64,000 bases of DNA from Paractinoplanes toevensis (GTDB lineage Bacteria; Actinomycetota; Actinomycetes; Mycobacteriales; Micromonosporaceae), in contig NZ_BOQN01000079.1 of the NCBI RefSeq assembly GCF_018332695.1, positions 22,043 through 86,042 of the forward strand. The letters run 5' to 3'. Below the pieces are notes generated by a model. That model worked only from the letters and a program-made list of their open reading frames with translations, did no database searches and was not told the origin of the DNA. Position 1 is the first letter of the stretch; each line of letters starts with the position of its first letter. Positions 1 through 8,760 of the stretch are shown here, one piece after another. Made by a program: the position numbers and the translations under genes.

Positions 1-19
1 GATTAACTCGGGAGTCATT

Positions 20-361
20 ATGGCGCGGCAGGTTATCACCACTCTGATCGACGATCTGGACGGAAAGAAGGCGGACCGCACCGTCGAGTTCAGCCTGGAC
101 GGCATTAACTACACGATCGACCTTTCCGAGGCCAATGCCGGGAAGCTGCGTAAGGCACTCGACCCGTACATCAGCGCGGGCACCCGCCTCGGTCGCGGCC
201 CCGGCCGGATCGGCGCCCGCCGGGGCGTTCCCAGCCGCACCGCGGGCTCTCGCGACGAGAACCGCCTGATCCGCGAGTGGGCGCAGGCCAACGGCCACCA
301 GATTTCCGAGCGCGGCCGCATTCCGCAGTCCGTTACGGACGCGTACCGCGCGGCTCACTGA
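20..361 (+). CDS. lsr2: Lsr2 nucleoid-associated protein
   Basis: Encodes a 113-residue Lsr2, the actinobacterial H-NS-like protein that bridges DNA and silences AT-rich, often horizontally acquired, genes. The N-terminal part (about residues 1-60) matches the dimerisation domain, beginning MARQVITTLIDDLDG. The C-terminal part carries the AT-hook-like RGR at residues 98-100, which in the family inserts into the DNA minor groove. Length and domain order are those of the family. The ATG follows a GGGAG element at the left edge of the window. It is convergent with the oxidoreductase gene to its right, with only 57 bases between them. Confidence 0.97.
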   Translation: MARQVITTLIDDLDGKKADRTVEFSLDGINYTIDLSEANAGKLRKALDPYISAGTRLGRGPGRIGARRGVPSRTAGSRDENRLIREWAQANGHQISERGRIPQSVTDAYRAAH

Positions 362-418
362 GTTGATGGCTTCGCTTCGCTCAGCGGGGCGATCGCGGCT
401 CGGGTTGAGCGGCCGGGT

Positions 419-1297
419 TCAGATTCCGCGGAGCGCCGGCAGGCGCTCCGCAACTGATTCCAGGACCTTTTCGTCGCCGGCGTACCAGCTCGCGGTGCGC
501 GGCCAATGCGTGATGGCGTCGGTGAAGCCGAGGTCGGCGGCACGGCCGATCGCATCGGTGAAGGCGTCGACGCTGGTCATCGAATAGAGCGGGGCCGAGT
601 CCAGGTTCAGATAGCGCGGGATCGCGTCCAGCGGCCGGCCGGCCGCGGTCAGGGCCTCGGCGAATCGGGACGAGATCTCGGCCACCGCGCGCCACCACGA
701 CGCGAGATCGTCGGCCTGCGGGCCGGTGGTCACCCAGCCGTCGCCGTGCCGGGCGGCCAGCCGCAGCGCCCGTGGGCCGTTGGCCGCCACCACGAACGGC
801 GGCCGCGGCTGCTGCACCGGGCCGGGAATGCTGCGCGCGTCGATCGCGGTGTAGAACTCCCCGCGGTGGGTGGTGGCCGGATTGGTGAGGATCGTGCCGA
901 GCAGGTCGAGGAACTCGGTGAACCGGTCCACCCGCCGGCCCGGCGTCAGCTCCGGCTCGCCGAGGACCGCCGAGTCGAAGCCGATCCCGCCGGCGCCCAG
1001 CCCCAGCAGCAGGCGGCCGCCGGAGATGTCGTCGAGCGCGGTGACCTCCCGGGCGAAGTGCACCGGGTGCCGGAAGTTCGGCGACGCGACATAGGTGCCC
1101 AGCTTGATCGTGCTGGTCACGCCGGCCGCCGCGGTCAGGGTCGGCACCGCGTCGAACCACGGCCCGTCGATCAGGTCGCGCCACCCGAGGTGGTCGTAGG
1201 TCCAGGCGTGGTCGAAGCCGTACTCCTCGGCGCGGCGCCACCGCTCGGAGGCGACCGACCAGCGCTGGTCGGGAAGGATCACGATGCCGATGCGCAT
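419..1297 (-). CDS. LLM-class F420-dependent oxidoreductase
   Basis: A 292-residue luciferase-like (TIM-barrel) flavin/F420 oxidoreductase. The start MRIGIVILPDQRW, the segment SGGRLLLGLGAGG around residue 95-105 and the closing NGPRALRLAARHGDGWVTTG region are typical of actinobacterial LLM enzymes that use deazaflavin F420 rather than FMN. The substrate cannot be read from sequence. It lies 14 bases downstream of a MarR-family gene on the same strand, so the two probably form one transcript and the regulator may control this enzyme. FMN use is a possible alternative. Confidence 0.9.
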   Translation of the reverse strand: MRIGIVILPDQRWSVASERWRRAEEYGFDHAWTYDHLGWRDLIDGPWFDAVPTLTAAAGVTSTIKLGTYVASPNFRHPVHFAREVTALDDISGGRLLLGLGAGGIGFDSAVLGEPELTPGRRVDRFTEFLDLLGTILTNPATTHRGEFYTAIDARSIPGPVQQPRPPFVVAANGPRALRLAARHGDGWVTTGPQADDLASWWRAVAEISSRFAEALTAAGRPLDAIPRYLNLDSAPLYSMTSVDAFTDAIGRAADLGFTDAITHWPRTASWYAGDEKVLESVAERLPALRGI

Positions 1298-1311
1298 ATC
1301 GGGACGCTATC

Positions 1312-1767
1312 TCAGGCCGAGCGCAGAGCACCGCCGTGGTCGGGGTCGGTGGCCGCGGCGAACGCCTCCAGGGCCCGCACGAGGTCCTGCCGATCGTCGT
1401 CGGGCATTCTTTCCAGCACCGCGGCGAGGGCCGTGCGACGGCGCTCGCGCAACTGGTCGAGCAGCCGCCGGGCGGCTGGGGTGAGCAGCAGCCGCACCTC
1501 GCGGCGGTCCCGCGGGTCGGGCACCCGGCGCAGCAGACCGGTCGCCTCCAGGCGGTCGCAGAGCCGGCTCGCCGACGACGGCACCACCTCGAGCGCCTCG
1601 GCCAGCCGGCTCATGTTGGTGTGCCGGTTGCCCGCGACGATGGTGAGCACGCGCAACTGGGCCGGCGGAACGGCCGGCGAGCGGGCGTCGCTGGTGCTGA
1701 GCACGGACACGAGGGACTCGACCGCCGTTTCGACGGCCGCGGCGACGGCGGTGACCCGGTCGTCCAT
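1312..1767 (-). CDS. MarR family transcriptional regulator
   Basis: A 151-residue winged-helix regulator. The central part has the MarR pattern: a helix with NMSRLAEALEVVPSSASRLCDRLEATGLLRR (the recognition helix is VVPSSASRLCDRL) followed by the wing DPRDRREVRLLLT. MarR proteins bind DNA as dimers and usually repress a neighbouring gene until a small phenolic or oxidant ligand binds. It is directly upstream of the F420-type oxidoreductase (14-base gap), a common regulator/enzyme pairing. The ATG at 1767 gives the usual family length. I see no convincing palindrome in the short upstream gap. Confidence 0.9.
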   Translation of the reverse strand: MDDRVTAVAAAVETAVESLVSVLSTSDARSPAVPPAQLRVLTIVAGNRHTNMSRLAEALEVVPSSASRLCDRLEATGLLRRVPDPRDRREVRLLLTPAARRLLDQLRERRRTALAAVLERMPDDDRQDLVRALEAFAAATDPDHGGALRSA

Positions 1768-1835
1768 GTATGTGTCCCGTTCTGCCGTGCTCGATGCTCG
1801 GAGGCGACCTGCCCACTACCCCCACGGCCGACGGA

Positions 1836-2987
1836 TCATGCCGGTAGACGCAGCCAATCCAAGCAGACAATCACGGCGTCGTCCTCCGGGTCGACTCCCG
1901 CATGGTAGTCACGCAGACTGCGCAGCACGGTCCCGACCGCCTCGGACGGCGGCTGTAGCCGGGTCGAGCGCAGGGCCGTGAGCAGCGCGGCCGACCCGAA
2001 GTCGGGGCGTCCGCCGGGGGCCGCGGCGTGCACGCCGTCGCTGGCCACGAGCAGCCGGTCGCCCGGTTCGAGCTGCACCTTCTGGATCTCGTAGCGGGTG
2101 TCGCCGAACATGCCGAGCGGGAGTTGCTGGTCGAAGGTGATGGGGCGGATGTCGCCGTTGCGGGCGATCATCGCGCGCGGCGACCCGGCGTCGACCGCCT
2201 CGACCCCGCCGCCGGTCAGATCGATCTCCATCAGCAGGGTGGCCACGTGCGCGTCGCCGCCGTTCCGGGAGTAGATCGCGTCGGAGGCCAGTTCGGCCTG
2301 CTCGACGATGTTGGCGCCGGACCGGCGGGCGTTGCGCATGGCGTTCACCGCCACGGCGGTCAGCAGGGTCGCCTCGAGCCCGTCGCCGCTTCCGTTGAGA
2401 ACGGTCAGGGTGATCCGGTCGCCGGTGACCGCCCAGTCGTAGTGGTCGCCGTAGACCGCGTAGGCCGGTTCGAGCGCGCCGGCCAGCCGGAACCGCTCGC
2501 CGCTGAGCGAGCGTCCGGGCAGCATGTCCCACTGGAGCTCGGCGGCCATGGTGAGCCGCTGTTTGCGGCGCACCAGGTGATAGCGGTCGGTGTCCTGATC
2601 GGCGGTGCGCAGGGCCATGGCGAGCTCGCCGGCGATCATGTGCAGGTCCTGGGTGACGGCGCGGGTCGGCGGTGTGCGGGTCTCGATCCGCAGCACGCCG
2701 AGCCGGTCACCCCAGACGGTCAGCGGCAGGATCAGCCGGGTCGTGCCGTCGGCCCGGGGGTCGATGATCGGCTCCTGGCTGCCGAAGCAGCGCTGTTCGA
2801 GCGGGCCGCCGGCCGGACCGTCGGGGTCGAGCACGGGGCGCAGGGTGGACAGGCTCAGATCACCCAGCAGCACCTCGACGCCGTCGGCGGCGTAGCGGGT
2901 GCGCAGGTGTTCGGCGGTGACCTCGGGAAGGCGATCGGGTGGCGCCGCGCGGAGCAGGGCTCCCACCGATGCCGGGCCGTCGGACAC
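1836..2987 (-). CDS. SpoIIE/RsbU-type PP2C phosphatase with GAF-like sensor
   Basis: A 383-residue protein with a GAF-like N-terminal half (about 20-120) and a SpoIIE/RsbU-type PP2C domain (about 150-380). Such phosphatases dephosphorylate anti-sigma-factor antagonists. Metal-site motifs are partly kept: GDHYD, ASDGV and the final DDAVIVCL. The position usually occupied by the Asp of GDVSG reads NGSGDG, so one expected metal-binding Asp is Asn. I chose the GTG at 2987 because AAAGGAG sits just before it; an ATG 17 codons upstream would also be in frame. It follows the RsbW-like gene on the same strand, suggesting a partner-switching pair. Confidence 0.88.
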   Translation of the reverse strand: MSDGPASVGALLRAAPPDRLPEVTAEHLRTRYAADGVEVLLGDLSLSTLRPVLDPDGPAGGPLEQRCFGSQEPIIDPRADGTTRLILPLTVWGDRLGVLRIETRTPPTRAVTQDLHMIAGELAMALRTADQDTDRYHLVRRKQRLTMAAELQWDMLPGRSLSGERFRLAGALEPAYAVYGDHYDWAVTGDRITLTVLNGSGDGLEATLLTAVAVNAMRNARRSGANIVEQAELASDAIYSRNGGDAHVATLLMEIDLTGGGVEAVDAGSPRAMIARNGDIRPITFDQQLPLGMFGDTRYEIQKVQLEPGDRLLVASDGVHAAAPGGRPDFGSAALLTALRSTRLQPPSEAVGTVLRSLRDYHAGVDPEDDAVIVCLDWLRLPA

Positions 2988-3074
2988 TCGATCTCCTTTC
3001 ATGTTTCGGGCGCGCAATAGTTGCCGGACGGCAAGCATGATAAGTGCTCGGCCCGGTCGAGGACTGACTGGGTC

Positions 3075-3467
3075 CTAGGCGAACGACTTCTCGAAATGGA
3101 TCAAGCTGCCGCGACGCGGTGCGGACTGCATCCGGACGTTCTCGGCAAGTGCCTTGATCAGGAAAAGGCCGCGGCCACGCTCGTTGCCCGGCCCCGGCGG
3201 ACCGACCGACTCGGGGTCGAAGCCGTCTCCGTCGTCGCGCACGTCGATGCTGCAGTGATCCTCGGCGACCTCGAGGCATACCTCGAAGTTGTCGGCGCCG
3301 TTCGCGTGGTCGATCACATTGGCGCAGGCCTCGGTGATCGCGATCTCCAGGTCGGCGCCGTGCGCCCGGTCGACCTGCAGGGCGGCAAGTGCGGAGCGCA
3401 GCAGCCGCCGCACGGCCGGCACGCTGCCGGTCTCGCGCGGAAGGTTCAGGCGGACTGTCATACGCAT
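3075..3467 (-). CDS. RsbW-like anti-sigma factor ATP-binding protein
   Basis: A 130-residue HATPase_c protein of the RsbW/SpoIIAB type, which binds ATP and either sequesters a sigma factor or phosphorylates its antagonist. The N box is EIAITEACANVIDHA (about residues 41-55), the G1 box DVRDDGDGFD, and the G2 box ERGRGLFLIKALA. Length fits stand-alone actinobacterial anti-sigma kinases. It is 87 bases upstream of the SpoIIE-type phosphatase, consistent with an Rsb-like switch module, and is divergent from the sigma factor-glucanase fusion gene. Whether that sigma factor is its target is not shown. Confidence 0.93.
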   Translation of the reverse strand: MRMTVRLNLPRETGSVPAVRRLLRSALAALQVDRAHGADLEIAITEACANVIDHANGADNFEVCLEVAEDHCSIDVRDDGDGFDPESVGPPGPGNERGRGLFLIKALAENVRMQSAPRRGSLIHFEKSFA

Positions 3468-3617
3468 AGCTCATCTGTGCCCGTCGGATGGCCGGACTAA
3501 TCCCGAGCCGCTCATCCGGGTGGGCCGGGAAAACGTGTTATCCATGGACGGCTTGCGCGTCCCCCTATGGTCGGCCGCTGAGACCGGTGGCCGGGACGTT
3601 CGACGAGAGGCAGGAAC

Positions 3618-5423
3618 ATGGCGGACCAACCCGACATTGCGACGGTCGTCGCGGCGCGTGCCGGCGACCCGGCCGCCGTCGACCGGCTCGTCGCGGGGTA
3701 CATGCCGCTGGTCTACACGATCGTCGGCCGGGCCCTGGAGGGCCACGCGGACGTCGACGACGTGGTGCAGGACGTCATGCTGCGGGTGCTGCGCAACCTC
3801 GGCGACCTGCGCGAGCCGGAATCGTTCCGGTCCTGGCTGGTGGCGATCACGGTCCGCCAGGTGCGGGAGCGGTTCCGCGCCCGGCGCGGCGCACCCGAGG
3901 CGCTCGTCCACGAGGACGTACGCGATCCGGGTGCCGACTTCACCGATCTCGCGATCACCCGTCTCGAGCTATCCGGGCAGCGCCGGGAGACCGCCGAGGC
4001 GACCCGCTGGCTCGACGAGGACAACCGGGAACTGCTGTCGCTGTGGTGGCTGGAGGCCTCCGGCGAGCTGACCCGGGACGAGATCGTCGAGGCCACCGAG
4101 GTGACCCGGCAGCACGCGGCGGTGCGGATCCAGCGGATGAAGGGCCAGCTGGAGACCGCCCGGGCCGTGGTGCGGGCGCTGCACGCCCAGCCGCCCTGCC
4201 CGGAACTGCGGCTGGTCACCGTGCCCTGGGACGGCACTCCCGGCGCGTTGTGGCGCAAGCGCATCGCCCGCCACACCCGCGACTGTTCCTACTGCGCCCC
4301 GAGCTGGAACAACCTGGTCGCGGCCGAGCGACTGCTGGCCGGCATGGCGCTGGTGCCCCTCCCGGCCGCGCTGACCGGCAAGGTGGTGGCCGCGAAGACG
4401 GTGGTGGGCGGGGGAACCCACCTGGCTGCCAAGATCGGCTTGGGCGTGTCGCAGAAGGTGCTGACCGCGGCCCTCTCCACGGTCGCGGTCGCGGGTGCGG
4501 CGACCGCGGTGGTCGTCATCCGGCAGGACCCGCCGCCCTCGACTCCGACGGCGGCCGTCCTCGCCACTCAGTCGACCGCTCCACGGCGTACGCCATCAGC
4601 CGGCCCGACCACGACGTCGCCGTCGGCGTCCCCCTCACCGACGGTGAAGAAGACCTCGAAGAAGCCCGTCGTGATCACCGCCAAGGCGAGCAAGAAGAAG
4701 GGCGTCGGGGTCTGGGAGTTCACCGGGGTCAAGGCGGCCCTGGCCGACGTGGGCGCCGGTTGGTACTACAACTGGGCGCCCGACAACGACAACCTGCCCG
4801 GTCCGTCCGGCGTCGAGTTCGTGCCGATGATCTGGGGCAAGGCCAACGTCACCGACGGCACCATCGCCCAGGCCAAGAAGGAGAGCGAGGGCGAGCTGCT
4901 CGGTTTCAACGAGCCGGACATGTCCGGGCAGGCCAACATGAGCGTCGAGGACGCCCTGGCCGACTGGCCCAAGCTCCAGGCGACCGGGCTGCGGCTGGGT
5001 TCCCCGGCCGTCGCGTACGGCGGTGACACCGCCGGCGGATGGCTCGACCGGTTCATGAGTGGCGCCGAGGCCAAGGGTTACCGGGTCGATTTCATCACCC
5101 TGCACTGGTACGGAAGTGACTTCAGCGACGCCGCGGTCAATCAGTTCCTCGGGTACGTCGATGCCGTGCACAAGCGCTACAACAAGCCGATCTGGATCAC
5201 CGAGTACGGGCTGATGAACTTCTCCGGCTCGCCGAAATACCCGTCCGACGCGCAGAAGGTCGCCTTCATCTCGGGCAGCACCAAGGGTCTGGAGAGCCGT
5301 TCGTTCGTCGAGCGGTACGCCTGGTTCGGCCTGCCGGCGGTTGGCGACAGCGTCGATTTCGGCCTCTACAAGGACGGTGATTCTCCCACCGCGGCGGGTC
5401 AGGCCTACAAAGCCGCGGGTTAG
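3618..5423 (+). CDS. ECF-like sigma factor fused to a membrane segment and GH128-like glycosidase
   Basis: A 601-residue fusion. Residues about 25-90 are sigma region 2 (VDDVVQDVMLRVLRNLGDL) and about 130-190 are region 4 (ELTRDEIVEATEVTRQHAAV). A zinc-finger-like H219-x3-C223-x2-C226 motif follows, as in zinc-binding anti-sigma domains. One hydrophobic helix lies near 281-301, then a Ser/Thr/Pro-rich linker (about 305-340). Residues about 345-601 match the GH128/Asl1-like beta-1,3-glucanase fold, with likely catalytic acid E432 in GFNEPD and nucleophile E529 in ITEYG. This predicts a cytoplasmic transcription module tethered to an extracellular sugar-binding or cleaving domain. The ATG follows GAGAGGCAGGA. 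No frameshift is seen across the junction. Confidence 0.88.
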   Translation: MADQPDIATVVAARAGDPAAVDRLVAGYMPLVYTIVGRALEGHADVDDVVQDVMLRVLRNLGDLREPESFRSWLVAITVRQVRERFRARRGAPEALVHEDVRDPGADFTDLAITRLELSGQRRETAEATRWLDEDNRELLSLWWLEASGELTRDEIVEATEVTRQHAAVRIQRMKGQLETARAVVRALHAQPPCPELRLVTVPWDGTPGALWRKRIARHTRDCSYCAPSWNNLVAAERLLAGMALVPLPAALTGKVVAAKTVVGGGTHLAAKIGLGVSQKVLTAALSTVAVAGAATAVVVIRQDPPPSTPTAAVLATQSTAPRRTPSAGPTTTSPSASPSPTVKKTSKKPVVITAKASKKKGVGVWEFTGVKAALADVGAGWYYNWAPDNDNLPGPSGVEFVPMIWGKANVTDGTIAQAKKESEGELLGFNEPDMSGQANMSVEDALADWPKLQATGLRLGSPAVAYGGDTAGGWLDRFMSGAEAKGYRVDFITLHWYGSDFSDAAVNQFLGYVDAVHKRYNKPIWITEYGLMNFSGSPKYPSDAQKVAFISGSTKGLESRSFVERYAWFGLPAVGDSVDFGLYKDGDSPTAAGQAYKAAG

Positions 5424-5432
5424 ATTCGAACC

Positions 5433-6434
5433 ATGATTCGGTTCGGGTACAAGGCGTCGGCGGAGCAGTTCGCCCCGGCGGAACTTCTGAAATACGGCGT
5501 GCTGGCCGAGGAGCTGGGCTTCGACTCGGTCTTCACGTCAGATCACCTGCAGCCGTGGCGGCACGACGACGGGCACGCCCCGGCCGCCCTGCCGTGGCTC
5601 GGCGCTCTGGCCGCCCGCACCGAGCGGGTGCTGATCGGCACCAGCGTGCTCACCCCGACGTTCCGCTACCACCCGGCCGTGGTGGCGCAGGCGTTCGCCA
5701 CGCTGGGCTGCCTCGCCCCGGGCCGGGTGGTGCTCGGCGTCGGCTCCGGCGAGTCGCTCAACGAGGTGCCGCTGGGCATCCCGTGGCCGGACGGCAAGGA
5801 GCGGTTCGCCCGGCTCAAGGAGGCCGTGCTGCTGATCCAGAAGTTGTGGCGCGAGGACCGGGTGACCACCGAGGGCCAGTTCTACCGGGTGGAGAACGCC
5901 ACGATCTACGACAAGCCGGAGACGCCCGTCCCGATCTACATCGGCGCCTCCGGGCCGGCCGCGACCCGGCTGGCCGGGCGGATCTCCGACGGCTTCATCA
6001 CCACCAGCGGCAAGGGCGCCGAGCTCTACACCGAGACGCTGCTGCCGGCCGTGCGCGAGGGCGCCGAGAAGGCCGGCCGCAAGGTCGACGACCTGGACCT
6101 GATGATCGAGGTCAAGGTGTCCTTCGACGAGGACATCGAGCAGGCTCGCAACAACACGCACTACTGGGGCGCGCTGGCCCTGACCCCGGACGAGAAGACC
6201 GGCGTCGAGGACCCGATCGAGATGCAGCGGCTGTCCGACGCGCTGCCGGTCGAGCGCACGATGACCCGCTGGATCTGCTCCAGCGATCCGGAGGAGCACG
6301 CCCTGCGGATCACCGACTACCTCGACATGGGCTTCAAGCACCTGGTCTTCCACGCCCCCGGGCCCGACCAGGAGCGTTTCCTGCGCCTCTACTCCGAGCA
6401 GATCCTGCCCAAGCTGCGCGAGCGCGCCGCCTAG
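5433..6434 (+). CDS. fgd: F420-dependent glucose-6-phosphate dehydrogenase
   Basis: A 333-residue LLM-superfamily enzyme closely resembling Fgd1, which oxidises glucose-6-phosphate to 6-phosphogluconolactone while reducing cofactor F420 in the cytoplasm. The catalytic set known for the family is visible: H38 and W42 in SDHLQPWRH and E107 in GVGSGESLNEVP. These have the same relative spacing as the mycobacterial residues H40, W44 and E109. It starts 9 bases after the sigma-glucanase gene but has a different function. It supplies F420H2 for F420-dependent reductases such as the two LLM enzymes nearby. Its 3' end overlaps the convergent glycosyltransferase by 4 bases. Confidence 0.93.
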   Translation: MIRFGYKASAEQFAPAELLKYGVLAEELGFDSVFTSDHLQPWRHDDGHAPAALPWLGALAARTERVLIGTSVLTPTFRYHPAVVAQAFATLGCLAPGRVVLGVGSGESLNEVPLGIPWPDGKERFARLKEAVLLIQKLWREDRVTTEGQFYRVENATIYDKPETPVPIYIGASGPAATRLAGRISDGFITTSGKGAELYTETLLPAVREGAEKAGRKVDDLDLMIEVKVSFDEDIEQARNNTHYWGALALTPDEKTGVEDPIEMQRLSDALPVERTMTRWICSSDPEEHALRITDYLDMGFKHLVFHAPGPDQERFLRLYSEQILPKLRERAA

Positions 6435-7651
6435 GGGTTCTGCGGCGGCACCGGGCGCAGGCGCCCGCTGCGGGTCCGCGGACCGCCGGTGCCCTGACCG
6501 TTGATCAAGCGCAGGTCGGGGCGCTGGCGGTACCCCTCCAGGCGGCGGCGCTTGCCGCCGACCTCGCGCGGACCGGCCGGCGGCTGCGGCGGCATCGATC
6601 GCACCTTGGCCGGGTCGGGGCGCTGGTCCTCGGCCGAGCGCGGCTTCAGATCCGCCGTCCGGTTGCCCACCCCGAAACCGGCGGGAGCCGGGCGGCCGGG
6701 GTAACTGGACCGCCAGGAGTGCTTGCCGTTGCCGGTGGGCCGGGTCGACGTGTGCGGCGCCGGGTTCTCACCGGCCCGCCACAGGTCGCGGCCGGGCGAC
6801 GGGCGGCGGCTCGGCGGACCCCACAGCGGTTCGCCGGCCGGCTGCCGGTCGGTCTGCCGCCAGGACGGTGCCATCGGTACGGTCGGCGCGTCCGGGTCGA
6901 CGGCCGCCGCGTGCCGGCCGCCGCGCAGCCGGTACTCGGCGGTGATCACCCGGATCCAGTGCCGCAGGCCGGCGCGTTCGCCGCTGTTCATCCTCGGGTA
7001 GGCCACGCTGCTGACCTCGGTGACCCGCAGGCCGCGGGCCGCCGGGCGCACCGCGAGCAGCGGCTGCATCTCGGGGCCGTCACCCCAGGCGCCGGCGTGC
7101 CGGGCGGACGGGTCGGGCAGATCGAGGTCGTCGATGGCGTCCCTCCAGAAGGCGGCGTAGCCGAAGCCGGGGTCGGTGCGCTGCGTGCCGAACAGCGCGT
7201 TCACCACGCCGATCAGGAGCAGGTTGAGCCAGCGGCGGAACCGGCCGCCGGTGAGGTCCCGGCCGCCGGTCAGGTACCGGGAACCGAGCGCGACGTCGGC
7301 GCCGTCGGTCAGGGCGGCCACATAGCGGGGGATCTCGGCCGGGTCGGTGGAGCCGTCGCCGTTCAGCGTCACCACGACATCGCCGCTGCTGGCCGCCACC
7401 CCGCTGGCCAGGGCGTTGCCGGAACCGGTCCGGCCGGGGCGGATCACCAGCGCGTCCGGCCGGGCGGAGCGGACGACAGCGGCCGTGTCGGCGGCCGGGC
7501 CGTCGGTGACCACGATGACCTCGTCGACGGCGGGCAGGCCGCGCAGCATCAGCGGAAGGCCGCCAGGATCGCGCACCGGTATCACCACGCTCACGGAGGG
7601 TGATGATCGGCGGTAACGGCTCGTCGCTGGGTTGAGCGGCGAAGGAGGCAT
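6431..7651 (-). CDS. Family 2 glycosyltransferase with long Arg/Pro-rich tail
   Basis: About 406 residues. The first 240 form a GT2 (GT-A fold) domain: SVSVVIPVRDPGG at the start, a DxD-like segment LNGDGSTDPAEI, and DPGFGYAAFWRDAIDDLDL near the end. It resembles polyprenyl-phosphate or dolichol-phosphate mannosyltransferase-like enzymes that move a sugar from a nucleotide donor to a lipid or other acceptor. The last ~165 residues are rich in Arg, Pro and Gly and look disordered. The ATG at 7651 is preferred because GAGGAG lies 7 bases before it; a GTG five codons upstream would place the start inside that element. Acceptor unknown. Confidence 0.8.
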   Translation of the reverse strand: MPPSPLNPATSRYRRSSPSVSVVIPVRDPGGLPLMLRGLPAVDEVIVVTDGPAADTAAVVRSARPDALVIRPGRTGSGNALASGVAASSGDVVVTLNGDGSTDPAEIPRYVAALTDGADVALGSRYLTGGRDLTGGRFRRWLNLLLIGVVNALFGTQRTDPGFGYAAFWRDAIDDLDLPDPSARHAGAWGDGPEMQPLLAVRPAARGLRVTEVSSVAYPRMNSGERAGLRHWIRVITAEYRLRGGRHAAAVDPDAPTVPMAPSWRQTDRQPAGEPLWGPPSRRPSPGRDLWRAGENPAPHTSTRPTGNGKHSWRSSYPGRPAPAGFGVGNRTADLKPRSAEDQRPDPAKVRSMPPQPPAGPREVGGKRRRLEGYRQRPDLRLINGQGTGGPRTRSGRLRPVPPQNP

Positions 7652-7893
7652 GGCGGTGCTCCTCACACTGACTGCTGATCTTCGAAGCTACCGGTCGGCA
7701 ACCGAATCGCAACTCAGCGGAACGGTGGAGGCCGGGCCTACCCGAGGACCGAACCGGACTCCCGCAATGCGGTAACGGAGCGTGTTCGGCGGTCGCGCAG
7801 CTACTGTCCGTACAAGAATGGGGGGTTGGGGGTAGGGTTTTCACCGTTGCGGATCTATGCCCCGGTTCTATCCCCGGTCGGAGGACAACGGCT
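7652..7893. promoter_or_regulatory. Divergent intergenic region between glycosyltransferase and LLM genes
   Basis: 242 bases with no supported gene. It must carry promoters for both the leftward glycosyltransferase and the rightward LLM/HAD/hydrolase operon. A Shine-Dalgarno GGAGG lies near 7880 before the GTG at 7894. I could not assign -35/-10 boxes with confidence. Confidence 0.4.
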
Positions 7894-8760
7894 GTGAAAC
7901 TTGGCCTGCACATCTCGAACTTCACCTGGCCCGACGGCGCCCCGCGCCTCGGCTCGGTGCTCGCCGACGTGGCCTCCGCGGCCGACGAGGCCGGCTTCGA
8001 GCGGATCAGCGTGATGGACCACGTCTGGCAGATCGGGGTCAACGGCCCGCCCGAGATGGACATGCTGGAGGCCTACACCGCGCTCGGCTTCATCGCCGCC
8101 CACACGTCCACCGCGAAGCTGCTCACCCTGGTCACCGGCGTCACCTACCGCGACCCGGGCCTGCTCGCCAAGGCCGTCACCACGCTCGACGTGCTCTCCG
8201 GCGGCCGGGCCATCCTCGGCATCGGCGCCGCCTGGAACGACGAGGAGTCGCGCGGCCTCGGCCTGTTCTTCCCCTCCACCAAGGAGCGGTTCGAACGGCT
8301 CGAGGAGACGCTGCGGATCTGCCGGCAGATGTTCGACGGCGACGAGACCGCCTTCGAGGGCAAGCACTACCAGCTCGGCCGGGTGCTCAACGTGCCGCAG
8401 CCGCTCGCCCGGCCGCGGCTGCCGATCCTGATCGGCGGCGGTGGCGAGAAGAAGACGCTGCGCCTGGTCGCGCAGTACGCCGACGCCACCAACCTGTTCC
8501 CCGGCCCCGAGGTGCAGCACAAGCTCGACGTGCTCAAGCAGCACTGCGAGGACGTCGGCCGCGACTACGACGAGATCGAGAAGACCGTCATGTACCGCTT
8601 CGACCTGACCGCGCAGACCCCCGGCCAGATCATCGAGGACCTGGCCGGCCTGGCCAAGCTGGGCTTCACCGTCGGGCACGGCGGCGTGCGCAACGTGTAC
8701 GACACCAACCAGCTCGAGATCTTCCGGAAGGAGATCATCCCCGCGGTCGAGGCGCTGTGA
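7894..8760 (+). CDS. LLM-class F420-dependent oxidoreductase
   Basis: A 288-residue luciferase-like TIM-barrel enzyme, start MKLGLHISNFTWPDG. It has the family segments LSGGRAILGIGAAWND (about 108-123), FPSTKERFERLEETL, and the closing LPILIGGGGEKKTLRLVAQYAD. This subgroup is common in F420-producing actinobacteria; the substrate is unknown. The GTG start at 7894 is supported by GGAGG about ten bases upstream. Its TGA overlaps the GTG of the following HAD gene (GTGA, 4 bases), so translation is coupled in an LLM-HAD-hydrolase operon. Confidence 0.9.
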   Translation: MKLGLHISNFTWPDGAPRLGSVLADVASAADEAGFERISVMDHVWQIGVNGPPEMDMLEAYTALGFIAAHTSTAKLLTLVTGVTYRDPGLLAKAVTTLDVLSGGRAILGIGAAWNDEESRGLGLFFPSTKERFERLEETLRICRQMFDGDETAFEGKHYQLGRVLNVPQPLARPRLPILIGGGGEKKTLRLVAQYADATNLFPGPEVQHKLDVLKQHCEDVGRDYDEIEKTVMYRFDLTAQTPGQIIEDLAGLAKLGFTVGHGGVRNVYDTNQLEIFRKEIIPAVEAL

